A stretch of DNA of 64,000 nt, from the NCBI GenBank assembly GCA_030533445.1, contig CM060081.1:2572315-2636314 (forward strand), read 5' to 3'. The notes under the pieces were generated by a model. It was given only the letters and a program-made list of their open reading frames with translations. It made no database searches and was not told the DNA's origin. This document shows positions 44,705 through 57,800 of the stretch, piece after piece; position 1 is the stretch's first letter; each line of letters opens with the position of its first letter. The translations under genes were made by a program, and so were the position numbers. The stretch is from Cyprinodon diabolis (taxonomy: Eukaryota; Chordata; Actinopteri; Cyprinodontiformes; Cyprinodontidae).

Positions 44705-45496
44705 CAGGGGTCGGCAACCCAAACTGCTCAAAGAGCCATATTGGACCCCAAAAAAATTAAAAATCTGTCTGGAGCCGCAAAAATGTAAAATGTGGAAATC
44801 CCACATCCTCCGTCACCATCGTTCCTTGGTCTGATTAATATTTTTAGGATTTGGGAAAAAATGGAAGAAAGTTCAGATACCTGCATCAGAGCTCTACCTG
44901 TTGGATCTGTGGATGGTTTTCCATCCTTGCATAAAACTAGCAGCAGTAGCGGAGTTTGGAAATGCAATCCAGTTCTTAAATCTATCTTTTCTCTCCTCTA
45001 ATTTATCCAGAAGTTCTGCAATCACACTTTTTCTCTCCCTCCCAGCTTGGTGGTGGGCTGCAGATTTAGCCTTTCCAAATTTTTATTTGTATTTTTTGAC
45101 AACCTCTCATTACAAAGCAAAAACGCTGGCAATCGTTCAGCATTGATAATGAAAGCAAATTATTCGGTCTATTTGAATCCTCATTTCTTATCAACTATTT
45201 TCCTTTTTTCCCTTTGGGATTCATATTCCGAGACACACCTGCAGCTGTGTTAGCCTGGCACCGCGCCGCGTTGGTTCCAAGTTATGACCACTGATCTCTA
45301 TGGCTATGACGCCAATTATTGTTTAAATTTATTTATTATACAAATGTTTACAGCATTGGAAAACATTAATAAATTTTTGTTTGCAACCTGCACACCATAT
45401 TAAAACAAAACAAAAAATCGATTTTCATAAAATTTTTGAAAAAGCTCCAGGGAGCCACAAGGGGGAGGCTAAAGCGCTGCAGGTTGCCGACCCCTG
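44705..45496. mobile_element. hAT-like non-autonomous element (caggggtcggcaacc ends)
   Basis: The left end caggggtcggcaaccc and the right end ggttgccgacccctg are exact inverted complements over 15 bp. The flanking octamers gtccagag and ggctagaa agree at 5 of 8 positions, an eroded target duplication. The 792-bp interior is AT-rich; its short frames carry no transposase motif. The termini resemble Charlie-type hAT elements. Confidence 0.8.
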
Positions 45497-45784
45497 GGCT
45501 AGAAGAAGTTGTCAGAGTTTCCGTCCTCGTTGAGGTTTAAACCTGTTTTTGTGCAGAAGGCTGCTGCAGAGGAGCGCCTGGCTCCAGATGCTTTAAACAG
45601 TGATGCGGTGAAGCCACGCTGCTCGTTGAGACAAAGGACAAAAAAAAAAAAACATGCAGTTATCAGAAAGAACGGGACATTTAGTGGCAGCGACCCACAG
45701 GTGGTCGGTCTCACCGCTCATCAGGTCGTTTCCATAGTTACCATTTTCCCTCCAGTTTTGTTTTTTCCACACTGTAACGAAATG

Positions 45785-45790
45785 TTTATT
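45785..45790 (-). promoter_or_regulatory. zbtb40: Likely zbtb40 poly(A) signal
   Basis: tttatt on the plus strand gives AATAAA on the minus strand about 104 bp beyond the stop codon of zbtb40. It is the first canonical signal downstream, which would make a very short 3' UTR. Confidence 0.55.
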
Positions 45791-45893
45791 TGCCTCTGAC
45801 AGTGTTCACAGGAACCAACCCTGATTGGTCAGTAGCCGACCAATGAGCCGCCTGGATTGATTGACAGTCGGCGTCATGAAGCGAATCCTTTCG

Positions 45894-48800
45894 TTAGGTT
45901 TTCAGAAGCGGCTCTTTATCGCTGCATATGAAGGTGACCGAGTTACCGAGCAGCTTGTCGATGTTCACCTCCACCACCTCCCCCGATGAGCTGCCCTCTC
46001 CTCCGCTGAGAGCTACAAGCACATGCTGTCCGGCCACCAGGGGGCTCTGCTCCTCAGCCGCCGCCCCTCCATCCTCTTTGTCTCCTGCTGAAATCACCTG
46101 CTGGGACAGAACAGCTGGGTTGGTACAGGACAGCTGTCGGGTTCAGCGTTGCTCTGGTGACGGATGGTCATGCGAAGCCGGCGTTACCGTGTAGGTGGTG
46201 AAGGTCTGTCCCTGCGCCTCCTGCTCCACATGACTGGACAGCAGATGCTCCTTTAGCTCCCGCTGGGAGGCGCAGACCAGAGAGCAGAGGGAGCAGCTGA
46301 TTGGCTGGCTGCAGACGTGCTTCTGGGCTTCATCTCCTCCGCCCAGCTCGGCCCTGCTGTCCGGAGCGCAGACGGCCGGCGCCTCTGAGGCTGAAGACAG
46401 ACACAGTGTCAGTGAAGACTGCTGCTCGAGTACGAGAACAAATATAATCAGATCCCGTCTAAAAAACATGCTTCTGTTTGTCCTCAGTAATAATGTGAAG
46501 TATTCTGCATTGGGGCTAGCAGGATAAAATCAATGATAGAGAGAAGCAGATTGTTTGTATTGTGCAGAGCGAATGGGAGGCATGTCCCTGGCCCAAACAT
46601 TCAAACGCTGATCCTCCATTCTGACCGTAAACCGGGAGAACGGCACTGTGACACACAGGTTCCCACGTTCTGCACCACAGAAAGAGCCTTCCTGAACGTT
46701 CCTGAGCAGGGAGGCGCTCCTCACCTGGGTGCTCCGCAGCCTGGTGTGTGGACAGACTGGCTGCATCAGGAAAGAACTTGAAGCAGAGCTCACACTGGAC
46801 CAGGGTCTTGAGCTGCCGGGTTTGGCTGGCAAACACATCCGGATGGTTGGTTCTGTTGTGGTACCACAGCCCAGACAGCTGCTGTTAGGAGAGAAGGACA
46901 GAGGATTTAAACGTAGCAGTGACAGTGTGTGCTCTCCGTTAAACAGTTAAGATCATGTTTGACCTTTGAAACAATAAAATCCTCCTTCTCACATATAAAG
47001 CCTTAAATGGCCAAGCTCCATCTGATATCAGAGATCTGATTGTTCCTTATGTTCCTAACAGAGCACTTCGCTCTCAATCTGCAGGTTTACTAGTGGTTCC
47101 TAGAACTTCTAAAAGTAGAATGGGAGGCAGATCTTTTAGTTATCAGGCTCCTCTCCTGTGGAACCAACTACCAGTTTTAGTCCGTGAGGCAGACACTCTG
47201 TCTACTTTTAAGGCTAGGCTTAAAACTTTACTTCTGGACAAAGACCCTGAAGTTGTCTGAACTGACAGCACATCGTTTCCTGAGACATCACACCCGACCC
47301 GTATTCCAGCAGGGGGCGGCGTAGCTCCGAATGAGATAAAGCCCAGCTCTGTTTTAGTCAGACTATTCAGCAATTCAGCAGAAATTTCATGGGTCTGACA
47401 GGAAGAGATGCAGTTACAAAGAAAAACACATCCGCTTTGGAGGAAAATACAAAATAAAATGTGTTCATCTCAGAGAAAGAGTCCGGTTTTCCCTGTTTGG
47501 AATCACACTGAGTGCATGCAGACTCCCACATGATCAATGAAACATTTCTGCCGGTTCAGATTCTCAGTCATCCAGGTCAGAGTCATTCCAAAGGAGTTCA
47601 AAAACAATCCACTGGACTTTGTTTCCAATTTGAAGATGTTTTTCTTCCCATCTTTCATCCCATTTTTCAATTCAAAATGTCAGAAATAGTTTTGAGTTCC
47701 AGGTTTTATACAGCAGCCCAATAAAGCCTTGTTTTAGTTTGCATGTTTTCTATGGTAAAATGGTAAATGGCATGTACTTATAGCGCCTTTATTCAAGTCA
47801 GGAGACTTGACCAAAGTGCTTTACACTACATTCATTCACCCATTCACACACACACTCACACACTGATAGTGGCAAGCCACATTGTAGCCACAGCTGCCCT
47901 GGGGCTCACTGACAGAAGCGGGGCTGCCGTACACTGGCGCCACCGGGCCCTCTGACCACCATCAGTAGACAATGCAGGTGAAGTGTCTTGCCCAAGGACA
48001 CAACGACACTGAAAGTCGGAGTCGGGGCTTGAACCGTCAACCCTTCGATTTCAGGGCAAACTCCTACACCCAACGCCACTGTCGCCCTAAACCTTTTCTA
48101 AACTAAAACAAGGATTTGTTGGTCTACTTTATAAAGCAACTCAACGCTATTCCTGACATTTGAATTGAAAAAGCTTCAGACAAGATAGAGGAGAGCAGGA
48201 GGCGGGGTTACCAATCTACTTGCTCTGGAGAGCAGAGTTCGCTGCTTTTAGATGTTGTCTCCAAAGTCTCCAATAGCAGAAAAAAGTCTCTAGATTTGGC
48301 GCTAGGAGCTTTTTAGAAATCAAAGTGCTAGAGGGGTCTGAAAAGTGGCTAAATATAGCGACTAAAGCGCTAAGTTGGCAACACTGCTCTTTGCATGGTT
48401 TGTTTTCAAATGGTTTGCTGCTGTCTGTTTGGACCTTTCTGAACATGTGCAGCAAATGGACTGATCCAATATGGTGGACACTGAAGGGGGGGGGCTGAGA
48501 CACACTTAATAAGATCAGCGTTCTATAAAAAAAATCTAATAAATCAGAAAATAAAGATTAACAGGATATAAAAAAAAAAACACCAACATCACTTTATGGG
48601 GATTTCAGTGTTTGTTTCCAGCTTTATTAACGTGGCTCATATCAAGGCGATCAGGTTAAAATAAGTTACAGACTTCCTGCATAAAGAGAATGACTAAATA
48701 GCAGCAGAGATTGAAATGAATAAAAAGGTCAAAGAGCAGTGGGTCATTGTGGAGTGTCTTACCTGATATGATTTGCTGCAGAGCTGGCAGCTGAAGGGCT

Positions 48801-51800
48801 TGCTTCCAGAGTGAGTAGCATTGTGTTTTTCCAGCAGCGCAGCGCTCTGGAAAACCTTGCTGCACGTGTTGCACTTATGGAACTCCTTTGGGTGGAACTC
48901 CTGGATGTGTTGCTGATGTTCCTCCAAGGTATGAAAGCTGAGGCAGCACTTCTTGCAGTCATGAGGTTCAGACATATCTGAGGACAGAAGGATCAAGCAC
49001 AGACAGCAGCCCACACTGTGAATCTGTTCATTCCCAGCAGTTAGACCCAATCAAACCAAAACATTAAACCAGAATTATATTAAATCACTGAGGATATATT
49101 TGCTGATATATTTGGTCTGAGCCTGGTTCTGCTGGAGGTTTCTTCCTGTTCAAAGGGAGTTTTTCCTCTCCACTGTCGCTACAAGCATGCTTAGTGTGAG
49201 GGATTGCTGAAGAGTCAATGGCCGTTTCTCAATTCATAAGAACCTGACTACGGACTCGTGTCCTCGCCAAGTATGTTCTTGAGAAAAACCCAGGAGAGTC
49301 TGGACTCGGGGAGAACAGAAACGTAGCGATGACATCACCACATTCACAGCTAGTCTGGAGCTGCATTTCAACTCCTGTTATTAATAGTCAATTGTGTCTA
49401 GGTAATAATAAATAATTTTTACTTATTTTTTTTTAGTGGGGGAATAATAATCAACACAGTCAGATAAACATTTTGCTAAATCAGATTAAATGTTAACCCT
49501 GGCTGCGGTTTAGTTTATATAAACATATTTATAAATTATGCATTAAATCAGTAAATGGTCCATATAGTTCAGCTTAAAGTATAAAGTCCTCGTCTGTAAT
49601 GATCTTAAAACCTACTTTTATTGAACAACAGCAACAGAAAAGAGAACTTTAAACTTAATACTCTAAGCTCTGTGAGCGCTAACCTGGAAGCTGCTGCTGC
49701 AGCAGTGCATGCTGGGTAAAGAGGGAGGGGCCAGAACAACATCCTTACAGTATTGACACATAATCGATAAATACTCAGATAGCCAGGTTCCTTAAAGAAC
49801 ATTTTTTACTACATGAAACCAGGTGAAACTAAAACTTTTCTGGATAGAGCTGACTGACAGACGAATTATTTTGTTTTTTTATCTTAAATGCAAAATATTT
49901 ATACGTTTCTTTACAATTTTGATTTAATTACTGCAAAGTGCAGTTAGCACATAGATCTATGCATTACAGAAGTAAGAACTTTTTCATGCAGATGTTACAG
50001 TAAAGACCAGCAGCGCTGGATCCTGGACAAGCAGGATTTCAATGTCATGGAAAAACTGAAACCCTGGTATGAAACGTTGACATGGTATTGCTTATTGCAA
50101 AGGAAAATCGCAATAAAAACGCAATATTGGTTGAAAATAATCGTAATTTTGAGTTTCCAAAATGTTTCAGTATTGATAGACAAAAAAAGTTTATCTTAGC
50201 AAAATGTTTACATATATATTTTTTTAAAATCTTGGTATAATTCCTGCTCTAAGTGGGTCGCTCTGTATGTTTTAGAGTGTCTATACTCCAGTTAACGATT
50301 AATAAATTCCTAAATTAGTTGATTATTTCAATAATCGATCAATCCGAATGTTAGTTTTATCCTTTCCAGCTTTTATTAAACATCCTAGAAAACTTTTATT
50401 AGAGTTGCCATCCCTGTTAACAAAGAAAACGGTGTTATCTGAAAGGAGCTCTGAACAGAGATGCTAACTATGATAGCTTATCGTTAAAGCCGGTTAAAAG
50501 AAGACAGAGATGCTAACTATGATAGCTTATCCTTAAAGCCAGTTAAAAGAAGACAGAGATGCTAACTATGATAGCTTATCGTTAAAGCCAGTTAAAACAA
50601 GACAGAGATGCTAACTATGATAGCTTATCGTTAAAGCCAGTTAAAAGGAGACAGAGATGCTAACTATGATAGCTTATCATTAAAGCCGGTTAAAAGAAGA
50701 CAGAGATGCTAACTATGATAGCTTATCGTTAAAGCCGGTTAAAAGAAGACAGAGATGCTAACTATGATAGCTTATCGTTAAAGCCAGTTAAAAGAAGACA
50801 GAGATGCTAACTATGATAGCTTATCGTTAAAGCCGGTTAAAAGAAGACAGAGATGCTAACTATGATAGCTTATCGTTCAAGCCAGTTAAAAGAAGACAGA
50901 GATGCTAACTATGATAGCTTATCGTTCAAGCCAGTTAAAAGAAGACAGAGATGCTAACTATGATAGCTTATCGTTCAAGCCAGTTAAAAGAAGAGAGAGA
51001 TGCTAACTATGATAGCGTATCGTTAAAGCCAGTTAAAAGAAGACAGAGATGCTAACTATGATAGCTTATCGTTAAAGCCAGTTAAAAGAAGACAGAGATG
51101 CTAACTATGATAGCTTATCGTTAAAGCCAGTTAAAAGAAGACAGAGGTGCTAACTATGATAGCTTATCGTTAAAGCCAGTTAAAAGAAGACAGAGATGCT
51201 AACTATGATAGCTTATCGTTAAAGCCAGTTAAAAGAAGGCAGAGATGCTAACTATGATAGCTTATCGTTCAAGCCAGTTAAAAGAAGACAGAGATGCTAA
51301 CTATGATAGCTTATCGTTAAAGCCAGTTAAAAGAAGACAGAGATGCTAACTATGAAAGCTTATGATTGAAGCCGGTTAAAAGAAGACAGAGATGCTAACT
51401 ATGATAGCTTATCGTTAAAGCCGGTTAAAAGAAGACAGAGATGCTAACTATGATAGCTTATCGTTAAAGCCAGTTAAAAGAAGACAGAGATGCTAACTAT
51501 GATAGCTTATCGTTAAAGCCAGTTAAAAGAAGACAGAGATGCTAACTATGATAGCTTATCGTTAAAGCCAGTTAAAAGAAGACAGAGGTGCTAACTATGA
51601 TAGCTTATCGTTAAAGCCAGTTAAAAGAAGACAGAGGTGCTAACTATGATAGCTTATCGTTAAAGCCAGTTAAAAGAAGACAGAGATGCTAACTATGATA
51701 GCTTATCGTTAAAGCCAGTTAAAAGAAGACAGAGATGCTAACTATGATAGCTTATCGTTAAAGCCAGTTAAAAGAAGACAGAGATGCTAACTATGATAGC

Positions 51801-54800
51801 TTATCGTTAAAGCCAGTTAAAAGAAGACAGAGATGCTAACTATGATAGCTTATCGTTAAAGCCAGTTAAAAGAAGACAGAGATGCTAACTATGATAGCTT
51901 ATCGTTCAAGCCAGTTAAAAGAAGACAGAGATGCTAACTATGATAGCTTATCGTTCAAGCCAGTTCAAAGAAGACAGAGATGCTAACTATGATAGCTTAT
52001 CGTTAAAGCCGGTTAAAAGAAGACAGAGGTGCTAACTATGATAGCTTATCGTTAAAGCCAGTTAAAAGAAGACAGAGATGCTAACTATGATAGCTTATCG
52101 TTCAAGCCAGTTAAAAGACAGAGATGCTAACTATGATAGCTTATCGTTCAAGCCAGTTAAAAGAAGACAGAGATGCTAACTATGATAGCTTATCGTTCAA
52201 GCCAGTTAAAAGAAGACAGAGATGCTAACTATGATAGCTTATCGTTCAAGCCAGTTAAAAGAAGACAGAGATGCTAACTATGATAGCTTATCGTTCAAGC
52301 CAGTTAAAAGAAGACAGAGATGCTAACTATGATAGCGTATCATTAAAGCCAGTTAAAAGAAGACAGAGATGCTAACTATGATAGCTTATCGTTAAAGCCA
52401 GTTAAAAGAAGGCAGAGATGCTAACTATGATAGCTTATCGTTAAAGCCAGTTAAAAGAAGACAGAGATGCTAACTATGATAGCTTATCGTTAAAGCCAGT
52501 TAAAAGAAGACAGAGATGCTAACTAAGATAGCTTATCGTTAAAGCCAGTTAAAAGAAGACAGAGGTGCTAACTATGATAGCTTATCGTTAAAGCCAGTTA
52601 AAAGAAGACAGAGATGCTAACTATGATAGCTTATCGTTAAAGCCAGTTAAAAGAAGACAGAGATGCTAACTATGATAGCTTATCGTTAAAGCCAGTTAAA
52701 AGAAGACAGAGATGCTAACTATGATAGCTTATCGTTAAAGCCAGTTAAAAGAAGGCAGAGATGCTAACTATGATAGCTTATCGTTAAAGCCAGTTAAAAG
52801 AAGGCAGAGATGCTAACTATGATAGCTTATCGTTAAAGCCAGTTAAAAGAAGACAGAGATGCTAACTATGATAGCTTATCTTTAAAGCCAGTTAAAAGAA
52901 GACAGAGATGCTAACTATGATAGCTTATCGTTAAAGCCAGTTAAAAGAAGACAGAGATGCTAACTATGATAGCTTATCGTTAAAGCCAGTTAAAAGAAGA
53001 CAGAGATGCTAACTATGATAGCTTATCGTTAAAGCCAGTTAAAAGAAGACAGAGATGCTAACTATGATAGCTTATCGTTAAAGCCAGTTAAAAGAAGACA
53101 GAGATGCTAACTATGATAGCTTATCGTTCAAGCCAGTTAAAAGAAGACAGAGATGCTAACTATGATAGCTTATCGTTCAAGCCAGTTCAAAGAAGACAGA
53201 GATGCTAACTATGATAGCTTATCGTTAAAGCCGGTTAAAAGAAGACAGAGGTGCTAACTATGATAGCTTATCGTTAAAGCCAGTTAAAAGAAGACAGAGA
53301 TGCTAACTATGATAGCTTATCGTTCAAGCCAGTTAAAAGACAGAGATGCTAACTATGATAGCTTATCGTTCAAGCCAGTTAAAAGAAGACAGAGATGCTA
53401 ACTATGATAGCTTATCGTTCAAGCCAGTTAAAAGAAGACAGAGATGCTAACTATGATAGCTTATCGTTCAAGCCAGTTAAAAGAAGACAGAGATGCTAAC
53501 TATGATAGCTTATCGTTCAAGCCAGTTAAAAGAAGACAGAGATGCTAACTATGATAGCGTATCATTAAAGCCAGTTAAAAGAAGACAGAGATGCTAACTA
53601 TGATAGCTTATCGTTAAAGCCAGTTAAAAGAAGGCAGAGATGCTAACTATGATAGCTTATCGTTAAAGCCAGTTAAAAGAAGACAGAGATGCTAACTATG
53701 ATAGCTTATCGTTAAAGCCAGTTAAAAGAAGACAGAGATGCTAACTAAGATAGCTTATCGTTAAAGCCAGTTAAAAGAAGACAGAGGTGCTAACTATGAT
53801 AGCTTATCGTTAAAGCCAGTTAAAAGAAGACAGAGATGCTAACTATGATAGCTTATCGTTAAAGCCAGTTAAAAGAAGACAGAGATGCTAACTATGATAG
53901 CTTATCGTTAAAGCCAGTTAAAAGAAGACAGAGATGCTAACTATGATAGCTTATCGTTAAAGCCAGTTAAAAGAAGGCAGAGATGCTAACTATGATAGCT
54001 TATCGTTAAAGCCAGTTAAAAGAAGGCAGAGATGCTAACTATGATAGCTTATCGTTAAAGCCAGTTAAAAGAAGACAGAGATGCTAACTATGATAGCTTA
54101 TCTTTAAAGCCAGTTAAAAGAAGACAGAGATGCTAACTATGATAGCTTATCGTTAAAGCCAGTTAAAAGAAGACAGAGATGCTAACTATGATAGCTTATC
54201 GTTAAAGCCAGTTAAAAGAAGACAGAGATGCTAACTATGATAGCTTATCGTTAAAGCCAGTTAAAAGGAGGAAAATGAAAGGCTGCAGTAACTCATAGGG
54301 TTTGGCTTTTTCCAGCTGCCAAAATACTATCAGAATGCAACGCTGCCAGTTCTGTTAGCTCTACGCCTGCCAAAGACACAGACGTCCATCCTGTGAACAC
54401 TGGGACGGAACTCAATAGGAAAGGAAAGGATTCTGATTTCAACCGTTGCGTATATTAGCTGCGACACATAAATCAAGATGCTATGACCGGAAACATTTGA
54501 TTGACAGATGACCGTTGATATATGATTGGCTGAATTTAGGTGTTCAGGCTGACGTAGAACTAACTGGCCTGCAGAAGATAATGAAAAAACACAGATTTTA
54601 AGACAGGATTTTTTTTTAAATGGAAATTTTCTAAATTTTGGGACAATATGTTCTGATAAAGAGAACATTTATATACATGTTTAAGCCAGAATGATTTGAC
54701 ATTTAAATATGACTTCCCTACGACTTTGTTTCTTGATAGTTTTTGCAGTGCATGATCCTCGCTGATAATCATGGGTCTGCGAGTCAAAACAAAATCAGAT

Positions 54801-57800
54801 TTTATTCCAGAACAAACTCTAACAAACCAAGAACCACTAAATGAACAGATTCATATTTCTTAGGTTTGTTTAACTCAGGCAGTTGGTTCAACAAGCCTGG
54901 AGGAAGCTGCAGGTTGAAGCCTGCGGGGGTTGCTTACTGTGGGACGTCTGCAGATGCACCGTCAGTCCGCTGGCTTGGCTGTAGCCCTTCCCACATTCCC
55001 GACACACATAAGGCCGGTCGCCAGTGTGTGTCCGAACATGGCGCGTTAGCTCAATGGACTGGGCGAAGACAGCCTTACAGTATTGACACACATACATCTT
55101 TCCTAAAAAGAAAAAGAGAAGCAGAACGGACCGTCAACCTCCCCACCTGCCATCCAAAGGAGGCAGAAAGCCTCACAGCCAGACGGCCGTACCCTCAGAA
55201 TGTTTCCTCTTGGTGTGGTAAGCCAGTCCGGCTGCCACGCTGAAGCTCATGTCACAGTGCTGACAGTGGTAGGGTTTCTCTCCAGTGTGCAGCCGCATGT
55301 GGTTCTTCAGGGAGGAATTGGCTCCGAACGTGGCGCCGCATTCCTCGCAGGAGAACGGTTTCACCTCTAGATGCTCCGCTTGTTTGTGGTAAACCAGACC
55401 TGAAATGTTGGTTAGAAGCAGCTTTGAATGATTGGGGTCTTTTTCTACAAATAAACGTGTTCATCAAAAGCTGAACGGCATCCTTTGTTGCAGAGCAAAA
55501 AGCCGGCGTCTTACTTGGCTGATACATACTGGTGGAAAAATGGACTTAAGGTAGAAACTAGCAGCCCAGATCTGACACATAATGTTGCTCATATGGTCAG
55601 AAACATAAAATAATGTTGGAAGAATAAAGCCTGGACCTGTTTCTACAGCAGGTTCAGCTCAGTGACAAAGTCTCCTCCTCGCTATTTAATGAGCATTTCT
55701 GTGGAAAGTTTGGAGCATTTCATTTAGCGTTTATCATCTTCAGCCTCCAACTAACGGCTGTTTATAATGCAGAGAACACCACTTCTTTGCTCAGTTAACC
55801 AACCAAAACCACACATTCAAATTCAATATTTCAGTTTGGAATATATGCAGATTGAAGCTGCTGTGGTTTAAACTAACTCATCTGAAGCGGCTCTCAGCTG
55901 GCCGCTATTTTTTTTAAAAGTGACACACAATATAACTAAGTTAAAAATAGGGATGCACGATATAATCGGCCCCCTATCGGTATCGGCCTTAAAACTGAAT
56001 ATCGGACATCGGCCCCCCCACCGATATTTAACCCGATATTTGATCAGCTTCTGAGTTTCTAAAGTCTAAAAAAAAAAAAAAAATACTACTTCCTCTTCTT
56101 CCTCAAAAACTTCTTTTTTACAGACTTAAAAACTTCTAAAGACGAGGGAAAAAATATTGATACATTAAAATATCCCAATATCTTCATATGCTGATATATT
56201 GCCATTTAAAAACACCATATCAATCTCAATTACTAATGAAATATTGCTATATGTCATCGTTATGCTACGAAATCCCCCGAAAATTCACCAAATTTTTGCC
56301 ATATTTTTATATGTTGATATATTGACGCGGTATCGATCTATTTTACTAACAAAATCTCACAAGAATTTGCAAAATATCACGAGAGTTTGTAACAGAACGA
56401 TGAAATTTCACGAGATTTTGAAAGTAAAATAGATCGATACCGCGTTTTTAAAAATCTATTTGATATCAGCATATGAAAATATATTTGCGTATATTATTTT
56501 TCAAAGTGTCAGAAATGGATAACAAAACTGCTATTTTTAATGACTACTTATTTTTGTCCAGCTTTAACATCGGTATCGATATCGGTTATCGGCCACATGA
56601 GTTTTAAAATATCGACATATCGGATATCGGCCAAAATCCCAATATCGTGCAGCCCTAGTTAAAAATAATAATACAATAACAATGTAAACATCGGGTCTCT
56701 ACAGAGCGCTTCATCTTCTGCATCAGAATGCCAGCCGCTTTCTGAACATTAAAGTTTCCTCCAAATAGCCAGAATTCATCTTCAACGTCTGAATCCAGAC
56801 TCTTATAAAGAGGCTTGGTGATAAAAAGCATTCAGGCCAACATTATTTCCTACTCTGTTAGCCTCGTTTTGAAATAGTAGAAATGTTCTGTAAAATTCAA
56901 ATAGTTAATTTGGGACCCTGGACCCAGGATGCATGTGTTACTGAAGCAGACTGCTGCTCTGGAGATGGTCGGACAATGACCTATGACCCCTCCTTGGAAA
57001 GGTCAGAGCCTCTAGTTTCCGATGATGAAGAGTCCGACATGTCGGGTGGAATTCTAAATCTTTTGTTTACAGGTATTTGTGTAAAGCTCCTCTGTGTTTC
57101 GGCCACATCTACAAATAGAGATGGAAGGTTCCGGGTCACAGCGGCTCTCACCTGATGGGTGGGCGAAGCTGCGCCCACAGATGTCACACGCCACCCTCTT
57201 CTTGATGCGCGGCGTGCTGCGGTGGACCTCGGCACGGTGTCGCTGCAGAGCTCGCTGACTGGGCAGCTTCTTGGCGCACTGAGGACACTGGACCTCACAC
57301 TCCTGGGACATGGAGCAGCGCTTGACGTGGGCTAGCATCCGGCATTTAAAGTTGAACGCCTTCTTGCACCATCGGCAGGGGAAGCGCTTGGAGGCGGAGA
57401 GGTCTGCTTCAGCATTAGCTGCCGAGTCCTCCTCCTCATTGGCCTCCACGCCCTCTGACTTTATTTCCCTCATGGAGTCGTCTGGCTGTTCACGGACGGC
57501 TGCTCACACCCAGAGAAAAGTCAGACGTAGAAAACCACAGATAACAGGAAACAGATCCCAGTGAATCTCTCTACCTTCGCCTTGCAGCGTTTGACCGTCC
57601 AGATCTTCCAGCAGGGAGGCCAGTGGGGGAGGGAGGGTCAACAGAGCTTTCCTCTGGATGTTCTGGAGCAGCCGAAGGAGCGACTCCTCACTGATCCTTC
57701 CGGTACTCAGTTTGCCCATCAGCTTCTCCAACACAGAGCCTGGTTCCACGTCCTCATAGCACTCGCTTACAGCCTGAACCAAACAGAGCCCAGAAAGTTC

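Noticed and set aside
50434..54265. Regular repeats resembling a CRISPR array
   Set aside because: The units are directly adjacent with no unique spacers, and the surrounding genes are vertebrate. It is a minisatellite.
56199..56432. 77-codon frame inside 55948-56657 as a gene
   Set aside because: It lies wholly within a hAT-derived non-autonomous element and shows no transposase or other motif.
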